A stretch of 8,648 bases of DNA from Acidobacteriota bacterium (GCA_020853255.1 JADYZI010000124.1:1-8648); one strand, 5' to 3'; numbered from the stretch's first letter, positions 1 through 7,057 are shown. Numbers and translations: made by a program. The notes: generated by a model from the sequence alone, not told the origin.

Positions 1-932
1 AATGCTTCAAGATAGAGCGGAAACCGGCCGTCAAAACGCGCTTCTGTGAAGCGGATCCAGAACTGGTCAGATAGGCCCGCGATCTTTGAGGCGATCCTGT
101 CAATTTCGCGTGTCGCGTTCGCGTCCGCCAACGGCAGCGTGGCGGCGTCGCGGGCAAGCTCGTCAACTTGAAAATTGGAAACTTGAAATCCAAAATAATC
201 GGCCGCGATATCTTCGATCAAATGCGCCTCGTCGAAGATGACCGCCGAATAATCTGGTATGACCTTACCGAATTGATTTCCGCGAACGGAAAGATCGGCA
301 AAGAAAAGATGATGATTGACAACGATGATATCGGCGGCGTCCGCATTCGCACGCATTCGGGTAATAAAACACGGCTCAAAATCCGGGCATTTCTGGCCGA
401 TGCACGTTTCGCCCTTGGCGTTGATACGGCTCCAGAATGAAAGTTCTTCGGGCAGATCGACCAGCTCGCGTCGATCGCCGGTACTTGTTTCACGGCTCCA
501 TCGGGCAACACGGTCGAAATAGCCAAGTTGATCAAGGCCGTCAAGGATCGGCTGGCTGTCTGCCTTATGAATGCGGTAAAGGCACGCGTAGTTCGACCGG
601 CCCTTCATATACGCCGCGGTGAATTTGCCCGGCAATACCCTCTGCAGGAACGGAACGTCTTTCTCCATAAGCTGTTCCTGAAGATTTTTGGTGCCGGTTG
701 AGATAACAATACGCTTTTTCTTTCCTATCGAGGCTGAGATAGCCGGAATAAGATATGCAAGCGTCTTGCCGGTGCCGGTACCGGCTTCGACCAATAGGTG
801 ACGTTTTTCCTCAAACGCTTTCGCGACCGCCTCTGCCATGGCAACCTGGCCCGCACGATATTCGTACTTATCGTGAAACCTGGCGATCAGCCCGCCGGGC
901 CCGAAGACTTTTTCTAAATAATCCTTCTGCAT
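1..932 (-). CDS. dinG: DinG/XPD-like ATP-dependent DNA helicase, N-terminal part (gene runs off the left edge)
   Basis: The visible 310 codons read as a superfamily 2 helicase of the DinG/XPD iron-sulfur group, which unwinds DNA 5'-3' and acts on structured intermediates such as D-loops, R-loops and forked DNA in the cytoplasm. A Q-like region (YEYRAGQ, about residues 24-30) is followed by Walker A EAGTGTGKT (49-57) and motif Ia around ISTGTKNLQEQL. Four cysteines, C117, C177, C182 and C188, are spaced like the family's 4Fe-4S ligands. VVNHHLFFADL (about 204-214) follows, then the Walker B/DEAH box FDEAH (233-237). The second RecA domain lies outside the window. The ATG at 930-932 is the first in-frame ATG, GTG or TTG after an in-frame stop at 948-950, so the start is well fixed although no strong Shine-Dalgarno is visible. 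The gene diverges from the M36 peptidase. The family is secure; dinG rather than another COG1199-type paralogue is inferred. Confidence 0.9.
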   Translation of the reverse strand, partial: MQKDYLEKVFGPGGLIARFHDKYEYRAGQVAMAEAVAKAFEEKRHLLVEAGTGTGKTLAYLIPAISASIGKKKRIVISTGTKNLQEQLMEKDVPFLQRVLPGKFTAAYMKGRSNYACLYRIHKADSQPILDGLDQLGYFDRVARWSRETSTGDRRELVDLPEELSFWSRINAKGETCIGQKCPDFEPCFITRMRANADAADIIVVNHHLFFADLSVRGNQFGKVIPDYSAVIFDEAHLIEDIAADYFGFQVSNFQVDELARDAATLPLADANATREIDRIASKIAGLSDQFWIRFTEARFDGRFPLYLEA

Positions 933-1215
933 GCGAGAGCTAGAAATTCATTGACTTAGATGCCGCGTTTTGGTACAAAAAATCTTTGATCGCAACGAAA
1001 CAAATGAAGTATGGCCTACAGGAATTCCCCCCTTTCAGCGAAAACTGTACCTGAATTTCCGAGTTGTCCAAATCATTCTAAATAGTAGATCGAATGACGG
1101 GGCGATGTCGAAGCACGGGCGTGCTTTGACCGAATTTGACTGGGAATTCTACGCGATTGCGACTATTAAATAGCTGTTATAGGGACCGCCGCATCCGAAT
1201 TTCGCGGCCGCAAGG
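933..1215. other. Divergent intergenic region, no convincing gene
   Basis: This 283-bp gap separates the start of the minus-strand helicase from the plus-strand M36 peptidase, so it should carry promoters in both directions. A possible 67-codon frame with a TTG start at 970 has no Shine-Dalgarno and no recognisable product, and I do not call it. Visible structure: TCATTC (1073-1078) pairs with GAATGA (1092-1097). A 16-bp dyad lies at 1111-1126, two TTTGAC copies start at 1125 and 1135, and an 11-bp dyad CTATTAAATAG lies at 1163-1173. No well-spaced pair of -35 and -10 boxes is obvious in either direction. Confidence 0.6.
1111..1141 (+). promoter_or_regulatory. Candidate operator/promoter: 16-bp dyad abutting two TTTGAC repeats
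   Basis: AAGCACG (1111-1117) and CGTGCTT (1120-1126) form a perfect 7-bp inverted repeat with a 2-bp centre, typical of a dimeric regulator site rather than an RNA hairpin. Its last base overlaps a -35-like TTGACC (1126-1131), and a second -35-like TTGACT follows at 1136-1141. TATTAA at 1164-1169 could be a -10 box, but it is 22 bp from the nearer -35, which is too long for a standard sigma70 promoter. The site is about 90-100 bp upstream of the peptidase start. The dyad is seen in the sequence; its regulatory role is inferred. Confidence 0.3.
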
Positions 1216-1227
1216 ATGGATCAACGC

Positions 1228-4200
1228 ATGAATCAACCTGGAAACGCCCGATCAAGGCGGAGTGTTCTGTTGGGGCTGGCTTTTTTGAGCGCGATCACCG
1301 CGATCATCATTTTGCCGTTCTGGTTCGGTGCCAAGGCCAGCCGGCCGGCCGATGGTAAGGGGCTGTTTACGAAGCCGTCAAGCCGCGATAATGATCTTCC
1401 GAATTATGACGTCAGGGCCGACAAATCGGCCTTTGAAAAGCTTGCCGTTTACCGGAATGCGCTGAATCGCAGTGCATCACAGGTGGCGGATAAACGCGAC
1501 GAACTTGTCCGCGGCGAAGACAAACTCAGGGCGAAGGTCCCAACGCTGAAGATCGAATACAGCCCTGAGATCAGGACACCTGAGGTTATCACGCCAGTTC
1601 CGAACCTCGGGCGGGCTTTCCTTTCGCGGCCAACTCAGGAAAAACGTTCCGTGGCCCTGAAAGGATTTTTGAGTGAGAACAAAGGCCTTATCGGTGCGAC
1701 CGATGGACAGATCGACGATCTTAAGCTCTTTGCGGAATATAAAAATCCAGACGGCAATCTCAGCTTTGTCGAGTATGGCCAGGATGTGAATGGCATTCCC
1801 GTTTTCCGCGGCAGCGTAAAAGCTGCTTTTACGCACGAAGGCGAGATCATCCGTGTGATCAACAATTTTGCTCCGGGGCTTGATTACGCGGCCCTATCGG
1901 CCGACTTCGGCAGCCCGGACGCGGCTCTAACGGCGGCCGCCCGTTACATCAACCATGACCTCAAGGCAAATGAATCTTCTCGGGACGCCGAACGCTCCAA
2001 TGGGCTGAAAACCTATTTTGGCGAGGGCGAATGGGCACCGACCGCTGAAAAGATCTATTTCCCTACCGAGCCCGGCATTGCAATCCCGGCGTGGCGAGTG
2101 CTGATATGGCAGCCGGTCAGTTCGTATTACGTGATAGTGGATGCCGCCAGCGGCGAGATGCTGTGGCGCAAGAACATAACGGAAGATCAAACGCAGTCAA
2201 GTAATTTTGAGGTCTATACGAACCCGAATGCGATGATCAACGTAGCAGACAGTCCGGCGCCGCTCGCCCCAACGGTATTCGACCCAAATTTAGGAACACA
2301 GGGTTCGCCGATCGCTCGTACAAGTATTTCACGCATCGGAAATGAAGCTCCGTATTCCTTCAATAACAATGGCTGGATCAACGATGCCACCAACCTTACC
2401 GATGGCAATAATGTTGAATCGGGCCTAGACCTCGGAGCACCTGACGGCATAGATGGCGGATCACAGGCGACCGGCATTCCGTACCGGGTCTTCAGCTCCG
2501 CATGGAATCCGCCGCCGGGCGGAAGCGACAACCCTGATGCGCCCGAAGCAAGGCGCGGAGCTGTGATCCAGCAGTTCTACATAATGAACTGGTACCATGA
2601 CGAACTTTACAGGCTAGGATTTACCGAGGCGGCAAGGAATTTTCAGACTAACAATTTCGGCCGCGGAGGTGTCGGCAATGACCGTGTTTCAGCCGAAGGG
2701 CAGGATTTCGCCTCAACAAACAACGCCAATTTTTCAACCCCGGCGGACGGCGATCGCGGCAGGATGCAAATGTTCGTCTTTACCGGCCCGACACCCGACC
2801 GTGACGGTACCGGCGATGCCGAGATAATCATCCACGAGGCGACGCACGGAACGTCCAACCGGCTGCATGGCAACGCCGACGGCCTTGTTGATAACATGGC
2901 CCGGGCGATGGGCGAAGGCTGGTCTGATTTCTATGCTCACAGCTTGCTTTCGGAACCGGGCGATCCTTTGAACGGGACGTATCCCTTGACCGGTTACCTG
3001 ATGCAGAACGGCTTTGGGGCCGTGGGCAATGCCAATTATTACTACGGCATCAGGCGTTTCCCAAAATCGATAATGTCCTCGACCGGCGGGCCGCAAAACC
3101 GGCCATTCAACCCGCTGACATTCGCCGATATAGATCAAACCAAGCTCAATACCTCCGACGGCGCGTTTCCCGCAATGTTCGGTGCTCACATATCGCTCGA
3201 CGCCGATCAGGCACACGCCGCGGGCGAGATATGGAGCAGCGCTCTTTGGGAAGTGAGGGCAAAGTTCATTCAGCGGCTCGGGTGGGCAAACGGCAACCGC
3301 CGCGTGCTGCAGTTGGTGACGGACGCGATGAAGGTCTCGCCGCTGAACCCGACGTTCCTTCAGGCACGGGATGCGATCGTCAGCGTCGCCTTTGGCAGTG
3401 CGACCACACAGGCCCAACGCGAGGACGCCTCGGACGTTTGGGCCGGCTTTGCAATTCGCGGAATGGGCATCAACGCGAGCATTCAGAACACCGGCGGTTT
3501 TTCCGGCGGCGGTACGACGCGCGTGACCGAGTCGTTCGACAGGCCGAATCTTTTACAGGTACCAAAATTCACGGTATCTGATTCGCAGGGTGATAATGAC
3601 GGCATCTTCGAACCGGGCGAAACGCTGACGATCAGCGCGGCCCTGACCAACATTACAGGCCAAACGGCTAACTCGGTCAACGCGGACATCCCGGGGGCGA
3701 CCTCGGCGGGCTACGGCACAATGCCTGATGCTTCGACGGTCTCACGTAATTTCACGTATGTCGTTCCGCCGAACACTTGCGGCAATCTGATAAACCTATC
3801 GATGAACGTCACCAGCAGCCTTGGTGCAAAGACATTTCCGCTGCCCTTGCCGATCGGCCTGAAATCGACAACGCTTTCTGAGAACTTCGATTCTGTCGGC
3901 TTGCCAAACCTCCCATCCGGCTGGACGACAACGGTCGAAAGCGGCGGTGTCGCATTTACGACGTCGAACCAGGCGGCAGATACCGTACCGAATTCGGCCT
4001 TTGTCCCGAACGCGGCCGTCACCGGCGCATCATCGCTCGTTTCGCCTTCGATCGCGGTAAATTCACAGATCGCGACGGTGTCTTTCCGTCATCGTTATTT
4101 GGTCGAAACGCCTTTTGACGGCGGGGTTCTCGAGATCAGCATCGGCGGCGGTGGATTTCAGGACATCATTGCCGCGGGAGGTTCCTTCACCGAGGGCGGC

Positions 4201-5274
4201 TATGACGGTACGTTGAGCGCCGGCAACGGCAGCAACCCGCTTTCCGGCAGGCCGGCGTGGACCGGAAATCGAAGCAGCTTTTTCACGACGACCGTACAGT
4301 TGCCGCCATCGGCAAACGGCCAGAACATACAGCTTCGGTGGCGTCTAGGTACAGATTCAAACACCGGTACGGATTTTGGCTATATCGGCTGGTTCATCGA
4401 CAGCGTAAATGTCCGGGCGACAAGTACATGCTCGTTCGTCCCCAGCGGAGTTCGGTCGCGGGCAGACTTTGACGGCGATGGGAAGACCGATATGTCTGTG
4501 TTCAGGCCGTCAGAAGGAAACTGGTATCTGGCAAGGTCGCAGGCGGGAATTTTTGCTATGACGTGGGGCGTAAGTACCGACACGCTCGTACCCGGCGATT
4601 ATGATGGCGATGGCAAGGCCGACATGGCCGTTTTCCGTCCAACCTTGGGCGATACGCCGGATTTCTATATCGTCAACAGCAACGGCTTCGTCTTTGAATC
4701 CGTAGCATGGGGCAATCCGGGCGATAAACCTGTGATCGGCGATTACGACGGCGATGGGCAGGACGACATAGCTGTCTATCGAAGTTCCGACAACACCTGG
4801 TATGTGATAAAAAGCTCCGGCGGACTTGATTTCACACAATTCGGACAGGCGGGCGATGTTCCTGTCCCGGGCAAGTTCGACGGTGACAACAAAACGGACC
4901 GGGCAGTTTACCGAAACGGGGCGTGGGTCATTTCCTACAGCACCGGCGGTTCATCGGCCGTAAATTGGGGAGCGGCCGGTGATATTCTGGTCCCGGCGGA
5001 CTATGATGGCGACAACCGCGACGATGTGGCCGTATGGCGGCCGTCAGATGGTGTCTGGTATATTCGCCAAAGTTCGAATGATAATTTTGTGTCGCTCCAA
5101 TGGGGCCAGTCGGGCGACGTTCCAGCACCCGGAGATTTTGACGGAGACGGCCGCGATGATCCGACCGTCTACCGAGGCGGCCTTTGGTATATGGTCAGGT
5201 CCACTCAAGGGCTTGGGCTCGGCGATTGGGGTGTCCCGACGGACATTCCGGTTCCGGCAAAATATCTTCCGTAG
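1228..5274 (+). CDS. Secreted multidomain M36 (fungalysin-type) zinc metallopeptidase with C-terminal FG-GAP-like repeats
   Basis: This 1348-residue protein probably degrades extracellular protein. The export signal has SRRSVLL (9-15), a long hydrophobic stretch (12-34) and a plausible cleavage after AKA (35-37). A propeptide follows, with FTP-like (about 136-196) and PepSY-like (about 276-314) stretches. The M36 catalytic core (about 430-770) carries HEATH (536-540), GEGWSDF with third zinc ligand E563, and AHAAGEIW around H663, matching the fungalysin VHxIGExW motif. Next come a CARDB/Ig-like domain with the calcium-loop-like DNDGIFEPGE (about 772-879), a MAM/cleaved-adhesin-like jelly roll (about 882-1067), and six repeats (1080-1348). 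ATG 1228 was chosen because GGA at 1218-1220 lies 7 nt upstream and AAGGA at 1212-1216 lies 11 nt upstream. ATG 1216 is in frame, adds four residues and lacks a spaced Shine-Dalgarno. The protein is longer than typical fungalysins because of its C-terminal extensions. The family call is strong; substrate is unknown. Confidence 0.93.
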   Translation: MNQPGNARSRRSVLLGLAFLSAITAIIILPFWFGAKASRPADGKGLFTKPSSRDNDLPNYDVRADKSAFEKLAVYRNALNRSASQVADKRDELVRGEDKLRAKVPTLKIEYSPEIRTPEVITPVPNLGRAFLSRPTQEKRSVALKGFLSENKGLIGATDGQIDDLKLFAEYKNPDGNLSFVEYGQDVNGIPVFRGSVKAAFTHEGEIIRVINNFAPGLDYAALSADFGSPDAALTAAARYINHDLKANESSRDAERSNGLKTYFGEGEWAPTAEKIYFPTEPGIAIPAWRVLIWQPVSSYYVIVDAASGEMLWRKNITEDQTQSSNFEVYTNPNAMINVADSPAPLAPTVFDPNLGTQGSPIARTSISRIGNEAPYSFNNNGWINDATNLTDGNNVESGLDLGAPDGIDGGSQATGIPYRVFSSAWNPPPGGSDNPDAPEARRGAVIQQFYIMNWYHDELYRLGFTEAARNFQTNNFGRGGVGNDRVSAEGQDFASTNNANFSTPADGDRGRMQMFVFTGPTPDRDGTGDAEIIIHEATHGTSNRLHGNADGLVDNMARAMGEGWSDFYAHSLLSEPGDPLNGTYPLTGYLMQNGFGAVGNANYYYGIRRFPKSIMSSTGGPQNRPFNPLTFADIDQTKLNTSDGAFPAMFGAHISLDADQAHAAGEIWSSALWEVRAKFIQRLGWANGNRRVLQLVTDAMKVSPLNPTFLQARDAIVSVAFGSATTQAQREDASDVWAGFAIRGMGINASIQNTGGFSGGGTTRVTESFDRPNLLQVPKFTVSDSQGDNDGIFEPGETLTISAALTNITGQTANSVNADIPGATSAGYGTMPDASTVSRNFTYVVPPNTCGNLINLSMNVTSSLGAKTFPLPLPIGLKSTTLSENFDSVGLPNLPSGWTTTVESGGVAFTTSNQAADTVPNSAFVPNAAVTGASSLVSPSIAVNSQIATVSFRHRYLVETPFDGGVLEISIGGGGFQDIIAAGGSFTEGGYDGTLSAGNGSNPLSGRPAWTGNRSSFFTTTVQLPPSANGQNIQLRWRLGTDSNTGTDFGYIGWFIDSVNVRATSTCSFVPSGVRSRADFDGDGKTDMSVFRPSEGNWYLARSQAGIFAMTWGVSTDTLVPGDYDGDGKADMAVFRPTLGDTPDFYIVNSNGFVFESVAWGNPGDKPVIGDYDGDGQDDIAVYRSSDNTWYVIKSSGGLDFTQFGQAGDVPVPGKFDGDNKTDRAVYRNGAWVISYSTGGSSAVNWGAAGDILVPADYDGDNRDDVAVWRPSDGVWYIRQSSNDNFVSLQWGQSGDVPAPGDFDGDGRDDPTVYRGGLWYMVRSTQGLGLGDWGVPTDIPVPAKYLP
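4465..5274 (+). repeat. Six tandem FG-GAP/VCBS-like repeats at the C-terminus of the M36 peptidase
   Basis: The last 269 residues divide into units of 44, 48, 44, 42, 45 and 42 residues plus a four-residue tail. Each opens with a calcium-loop-like D[FY]DGD[GN]xxD, then a VFRPS.G.WY-like strand, a W/F-G turn, GD and [VL]PxPG. The second unit has a short insertion (TLGDTPDFY), the fourth lacks the PS.G turn, and the sixth is also shortened. These repeats usually build beta-propeller-like folds that bind calcium. Here they could serve surface attachment, stability or binding. The array closely resembles that of the next gene. Confidence 0.88.
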
Positions 5275-5302
5275 GGTCTTGACGCAAGTTTTTTAGCGTT
5301 TC

Positions 5303-5368
5303 TTTGCGATCTTCGCGGCTTTGCGTGGGAGTGGGTTTATCTCACGCAAAGCTCGCCGGGGACGCAAA
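5303..5368. repeat. REP-like imperfect palindrome (TTTGCG...CTTTGCGTG / CACGCAAAG...CGCAAA)
   Basis: The left arm 5303-5327 and right arm 5343-5368 are near-perfect inverted copies. Both end in the same 9-bp CTTTGCGTG/CACGCAAAG core at the loop side and TTTGCG/CGCAAA at the outside, with a 15-nt loop. From memory, palindromes with a TTTGCG...CTTCGCGG...CTTTGCGTG pattern are dispersed in many environmental bacterial genomes, so this is probably one copy of an interspersed family. It starts 29 bp after the peptidase stop. It may protect or end that transcript, but no T-run follows, so I do not call it a terminator. Confidence 0.65.
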
Positions 5369-5403
5369 TGGCCGCATGGTGAAATACTCGGCCGGGCGCC
5401 TGG

Positions 5404-5433
5404 TTGACATTTATCATCAGCGACAAATATTCT
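5404..5433 (+). promoter_or_regulatory. Probable sigma70-type promoter for the reeler/FG-GAP protein gene
   Basis: A consensus TTGACA (5404-5409) is followed, after an 18-bp AT-rich spacer, by TATTCT (5428-5433), which matches the -10 consensus at four of six positions. It is 84 bp upstream of the start codon and lies just after the REP-like palindrome. This argues that the downstream gene is transcribed on its own rather than only by read-through from the peptidase gene. A spacing of 18 is slightly long but common. Confidence 0.55.
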
Positions 5434-5445
5434 ACTTGTTCAAGT
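5434..5445. promoter_or_regulatory. Short dyad just downstream of the -10 box (possible operator)
   Basis: ACTTG-TT-CAAGT is a 5-bp perfect inverted repeat lying where transcription should begin (about +1 to +12). Such a site could bind a repressor, or could form at the 5' end of the leader. It is short enough to occur by chance. The inverted repeat is seen; the function is only inferred. Confidence 0.2.
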
Positions 5446-5504
5446 TGTCAGACTTTTCGGTATTTGCCCCCGTCAAACGATTCATCGATTCCTTAGATCA
5501 AAAC

Positions 5505-5509
5505 AGGAG
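5505..5509 (+). promoter_or_regulatory. Strong Shine-Dalgarno for the reeler/FG-GAP protein
   Basis: AGGAG is followed by 8 nt and then ATG at 5518. This is the best ribosome binding site in the window and fixes the start of the second secreted protein. It rules out the overlapping longer frame beginning at 5304. Confidence 0.75.
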
Positions 5510-5517
5510 TTCCCGCC

Positions 5518-6987
5518 ATGTTCAATTCGATTTCCAAAATTGCAGCGGTCAAGGTCCTGATCGTTGCAGCGGCTGTTGTGTTTACGGGCCTGTTCCTGCT
5601 TGGGCCGGTCCTGGATGGAGAGAAAGCGAGCGCTTCGGCTTCGGGGCCATCACCGTCGTTCACGGCTGCGCCTTATATCGTTGGATGCCCGGAGTGCCCG
5701 ACCGAGAATAACTGCACGGCCTGCCATTCCGGAGCGGCGCCGAACAGCGGCCCCGGTTCGGTTGTGATCAGCGGGCTGCCGGCCAACTATCTGCCGAATC
5801 AGCAGATCCCGCTTACGGTTACGGTCAGCGATCCTAACGCGGTCATCTACGGCTTTCAAATGGTGGCGATAAAAAGCAGCGGCGACAATATCGGCACATT
5901 CTCGTTTGCACCGGCAAATCCGCAGCCGCTTCAGGTGATCAGCGGATTCGTCAACGGCAAGGAACGGCGTTACATTGAGCACACAAGCAGCGGCGTTACG
6001 CCGACGCAATTTGGCTCGAAAACGTGGAACGTGACCTGGACCGCACCGGCCGAGCGCGTTGGCAAACTCCATTTCTATGCAGCCGGAAACGGTGCCAACA
6101 GTGACAGCAGCACAAGCGGCGATAATATTTATACATCGTCTGACAGCACGCTGTCCGGCACAGCGATCGCTAATTTCGACACCGACTCTCGCAGCGACGT
6201 TTCTGTTTACCGCCCGTCAACGGGCACATGGTACGCGTTGACGACAAGCCCGGCCAGTTTTATTGCTACGCAGTTCGGTGAAGCGGGAGACATTCCGGCA
6301 CCCGGCGATTATGACGGCGACGGGACCACAGACAATGCGGTCTTCCGGCCTTCGTCGGGCACATGGTACGTGAGGTCGGGCGGCGGAAGCTATACGTCGA
6401 CACAGTTCGGGCAAACCGGCGATGTCCCCGTGCCCGGCGATTATGATGGCGACGGCAAAAACGACCTTGCGGTGTGGCGGCCTTCAAACGGAACGTGGTA
6501 CTTTCTCGGGGCCGTAGGCGGCTTTGTGGCCCGACAGTTCGGGCAGGATGGCGACAAACCGGCACAGGGCGATTTTGACGCGGATGGCGTTACCGACCTT
6601 GTTGTATTCAGGCCGTCAACTGGAACGTGGTATCTGCAGCTTTCAAAGGTCCCGACATTCGCGGCGACCCAGTTCGGGCAGGCCGGTGATCTTCCGGTGC
6701 CCGCTGATTTTGATGGAGATGGGAGAACCGATATCTCGGTCTTTCGTCCTTCGACCGGGATATGGTATCGGATAACCGCTACTGAGGGTTTTACCAGTTA
6801 TCCGTTTGGCCAGGATGGTGATAAACCCGCACCGGCCGATTACGATGGCGACGGTAGGACCGACCTGGCAGTCTTTAGAAGCGGCGTGTTCTACATATTC
6901 GGAAGCGATGGCCCCACATTTGGCAGCACAAGCTTCGGCCAGGCCGGTGATGTGCCCGTGGCAAGCGGATACATTCAACAGCAGTAG
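5518..6987 (+). CDS. Exported protein with CxxCH motif, reeler-like ('choice-of-anchor V' type) domain and six FG-GAP-like repeats
   Basis: The 489-residue product starts with a signal peptide: a basic start, a hydrophobic core at about residues 9-31, and a likely cleavage near the ASASA stretch (38-42). A short cysteine-rich segment follows: CPEC (57-60), then CTACH (66-70), which matches the c-type heme attachment signature CxxCH. Residues about 80-213 form a beta-sandwich with reeler/choice-of-anchor V features: an ISGLPANY start, GFQMVAI, YIEHTSSG, WTAPA, FYAAGNGAN and GDNIYTSS. Members of that group that I recall often carry an N-terminal TCxxCH. Residues 219-489 are six FG-GAP-like repeats. 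The start is set by AGGAG 8 nt upstream, and a TTGACA-type promoter lies before it. It follows the M36 peptidase by 243 bp and converges on the pilQ-like gene. The role is unknown: surface heme or redox, adhesion, or ligand binding are all possible, and no c-type maturation gene is visible here. Confidence 0.88.
   Translation: MFNSISKIAAVKVLIVAAAVVFTGLFLLGPVLDGEKASASASGPSPSFTAAPYIVGCPECPTENNCTACHSGAAPNSGPGSVVISGLPANYLPNQQIPLTVTVSDPNAVIYGFQMVAIKSSGDNIGTFSFAPANPQPLQVISGFVNGKERRYIEHTSSGVTPTQFGSKTWNVTWTAPAERVGKLHFYAAGNGANSDSSTSGDNIYTSSDSTLSGTAIANFDTDSRSDVSVYRPSTGTWYALTTSPASFIATQFGEAGDIPAPGDYDGDGTTDNAVFRPSSGTWYVRSGGGSYTSTQFGQTGDVPVPGDYDGDGKNDLAVWRPSNGTWYFLGAVGGFVARQFGQDGDKPAQGDFDADGVTDLVVFRPSTGTWYLQLSKVPTFAATQFGQAGDLPVPADFDGDGRTDISVFRPSTGIWYRITATEGFTSYPFGQDGDKPAPADYDGDGRTDLAVFRSGVFYIFGSDGPTFGSTSFGQAGDVPVASGYIQQQ
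6172..6987 (+). repeat. Six tandem FG-GAP/VCBS-like repeats at the C-terminus of the reeler-like protein
   Basis: The units are 45, 44, 44, 45, 44 and 42 residues, followed by a seven-residue tail. The pattern is [DN][FY]DxDxxxD...V[FYW]RPS.G.WY....QFGQxGD.PxPG. The first unit has a degraded calcium loop (NFDTDSRSD), and the fourth has DADG in place of DGDG. The last unit lacks the RPS.G turn and is shortened, as in the peptidase array. Stretches are almost identical at DNA level to the peptidase array, for example 6433-6452 against 4591-4610. Confidence 0.88.
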
Positions 6988-7057
6988 GCTGGTGTAGACC
7001 TATCCGCAGTATTTGCAGAAGCCCCGCGCGTGAGGGGCTGTGTCAAAACCCGATCCG

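Noticed and set aside
163..191. Short direct repeat AACTTGAAA (163 and 179)
   Set aside because: It lies inside the helicase coding frame and encodes the FQVSNFQV stretch; it is too short and simple to treat as an element.
970..1173. Possible 67-codon plus-strand gene in the divergent gap (TTG start)
   Set aside because: No Shine-Dalgarno, a rare start codon, no recognisable sequence features, and it runs through likely promoter DNA.
1216..1218. ATG 1216 as the start of the M36 peptidase
   Set aside because: The AAGGA that could serve as Shine-Dalgarno overlaps this ATG; ATG 1228, in the same frame, has GGA at proper spacing and a better-shaped signal peptide. Not excluded.
2734..3417. 227-codon open frame antisense to the M36 peptidase
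   Set aside because: It lies entirely opposite the catalytic core of a well-supported gene, its composition is Arg/Gly/Cys-rich, and GC-rich codon bias readily creates such shadows.
5304..5711. 135-codon plus-strand frame overlapping the start of the reeler-like gene
   Set aside because: It begins in the REP-like palindrome, crosses the promoter, lacks a ribosome site, and is out of frame with the well-supported gene at 5518.
7020..7039. AGCCCC...GGGGCT hairpin as a terminator for the reeler-like gene
   Set aside because: No T-run follows it, and the outer arm of the foldback element explains it; the hairpin at 7298-7324 is a far better terminator.
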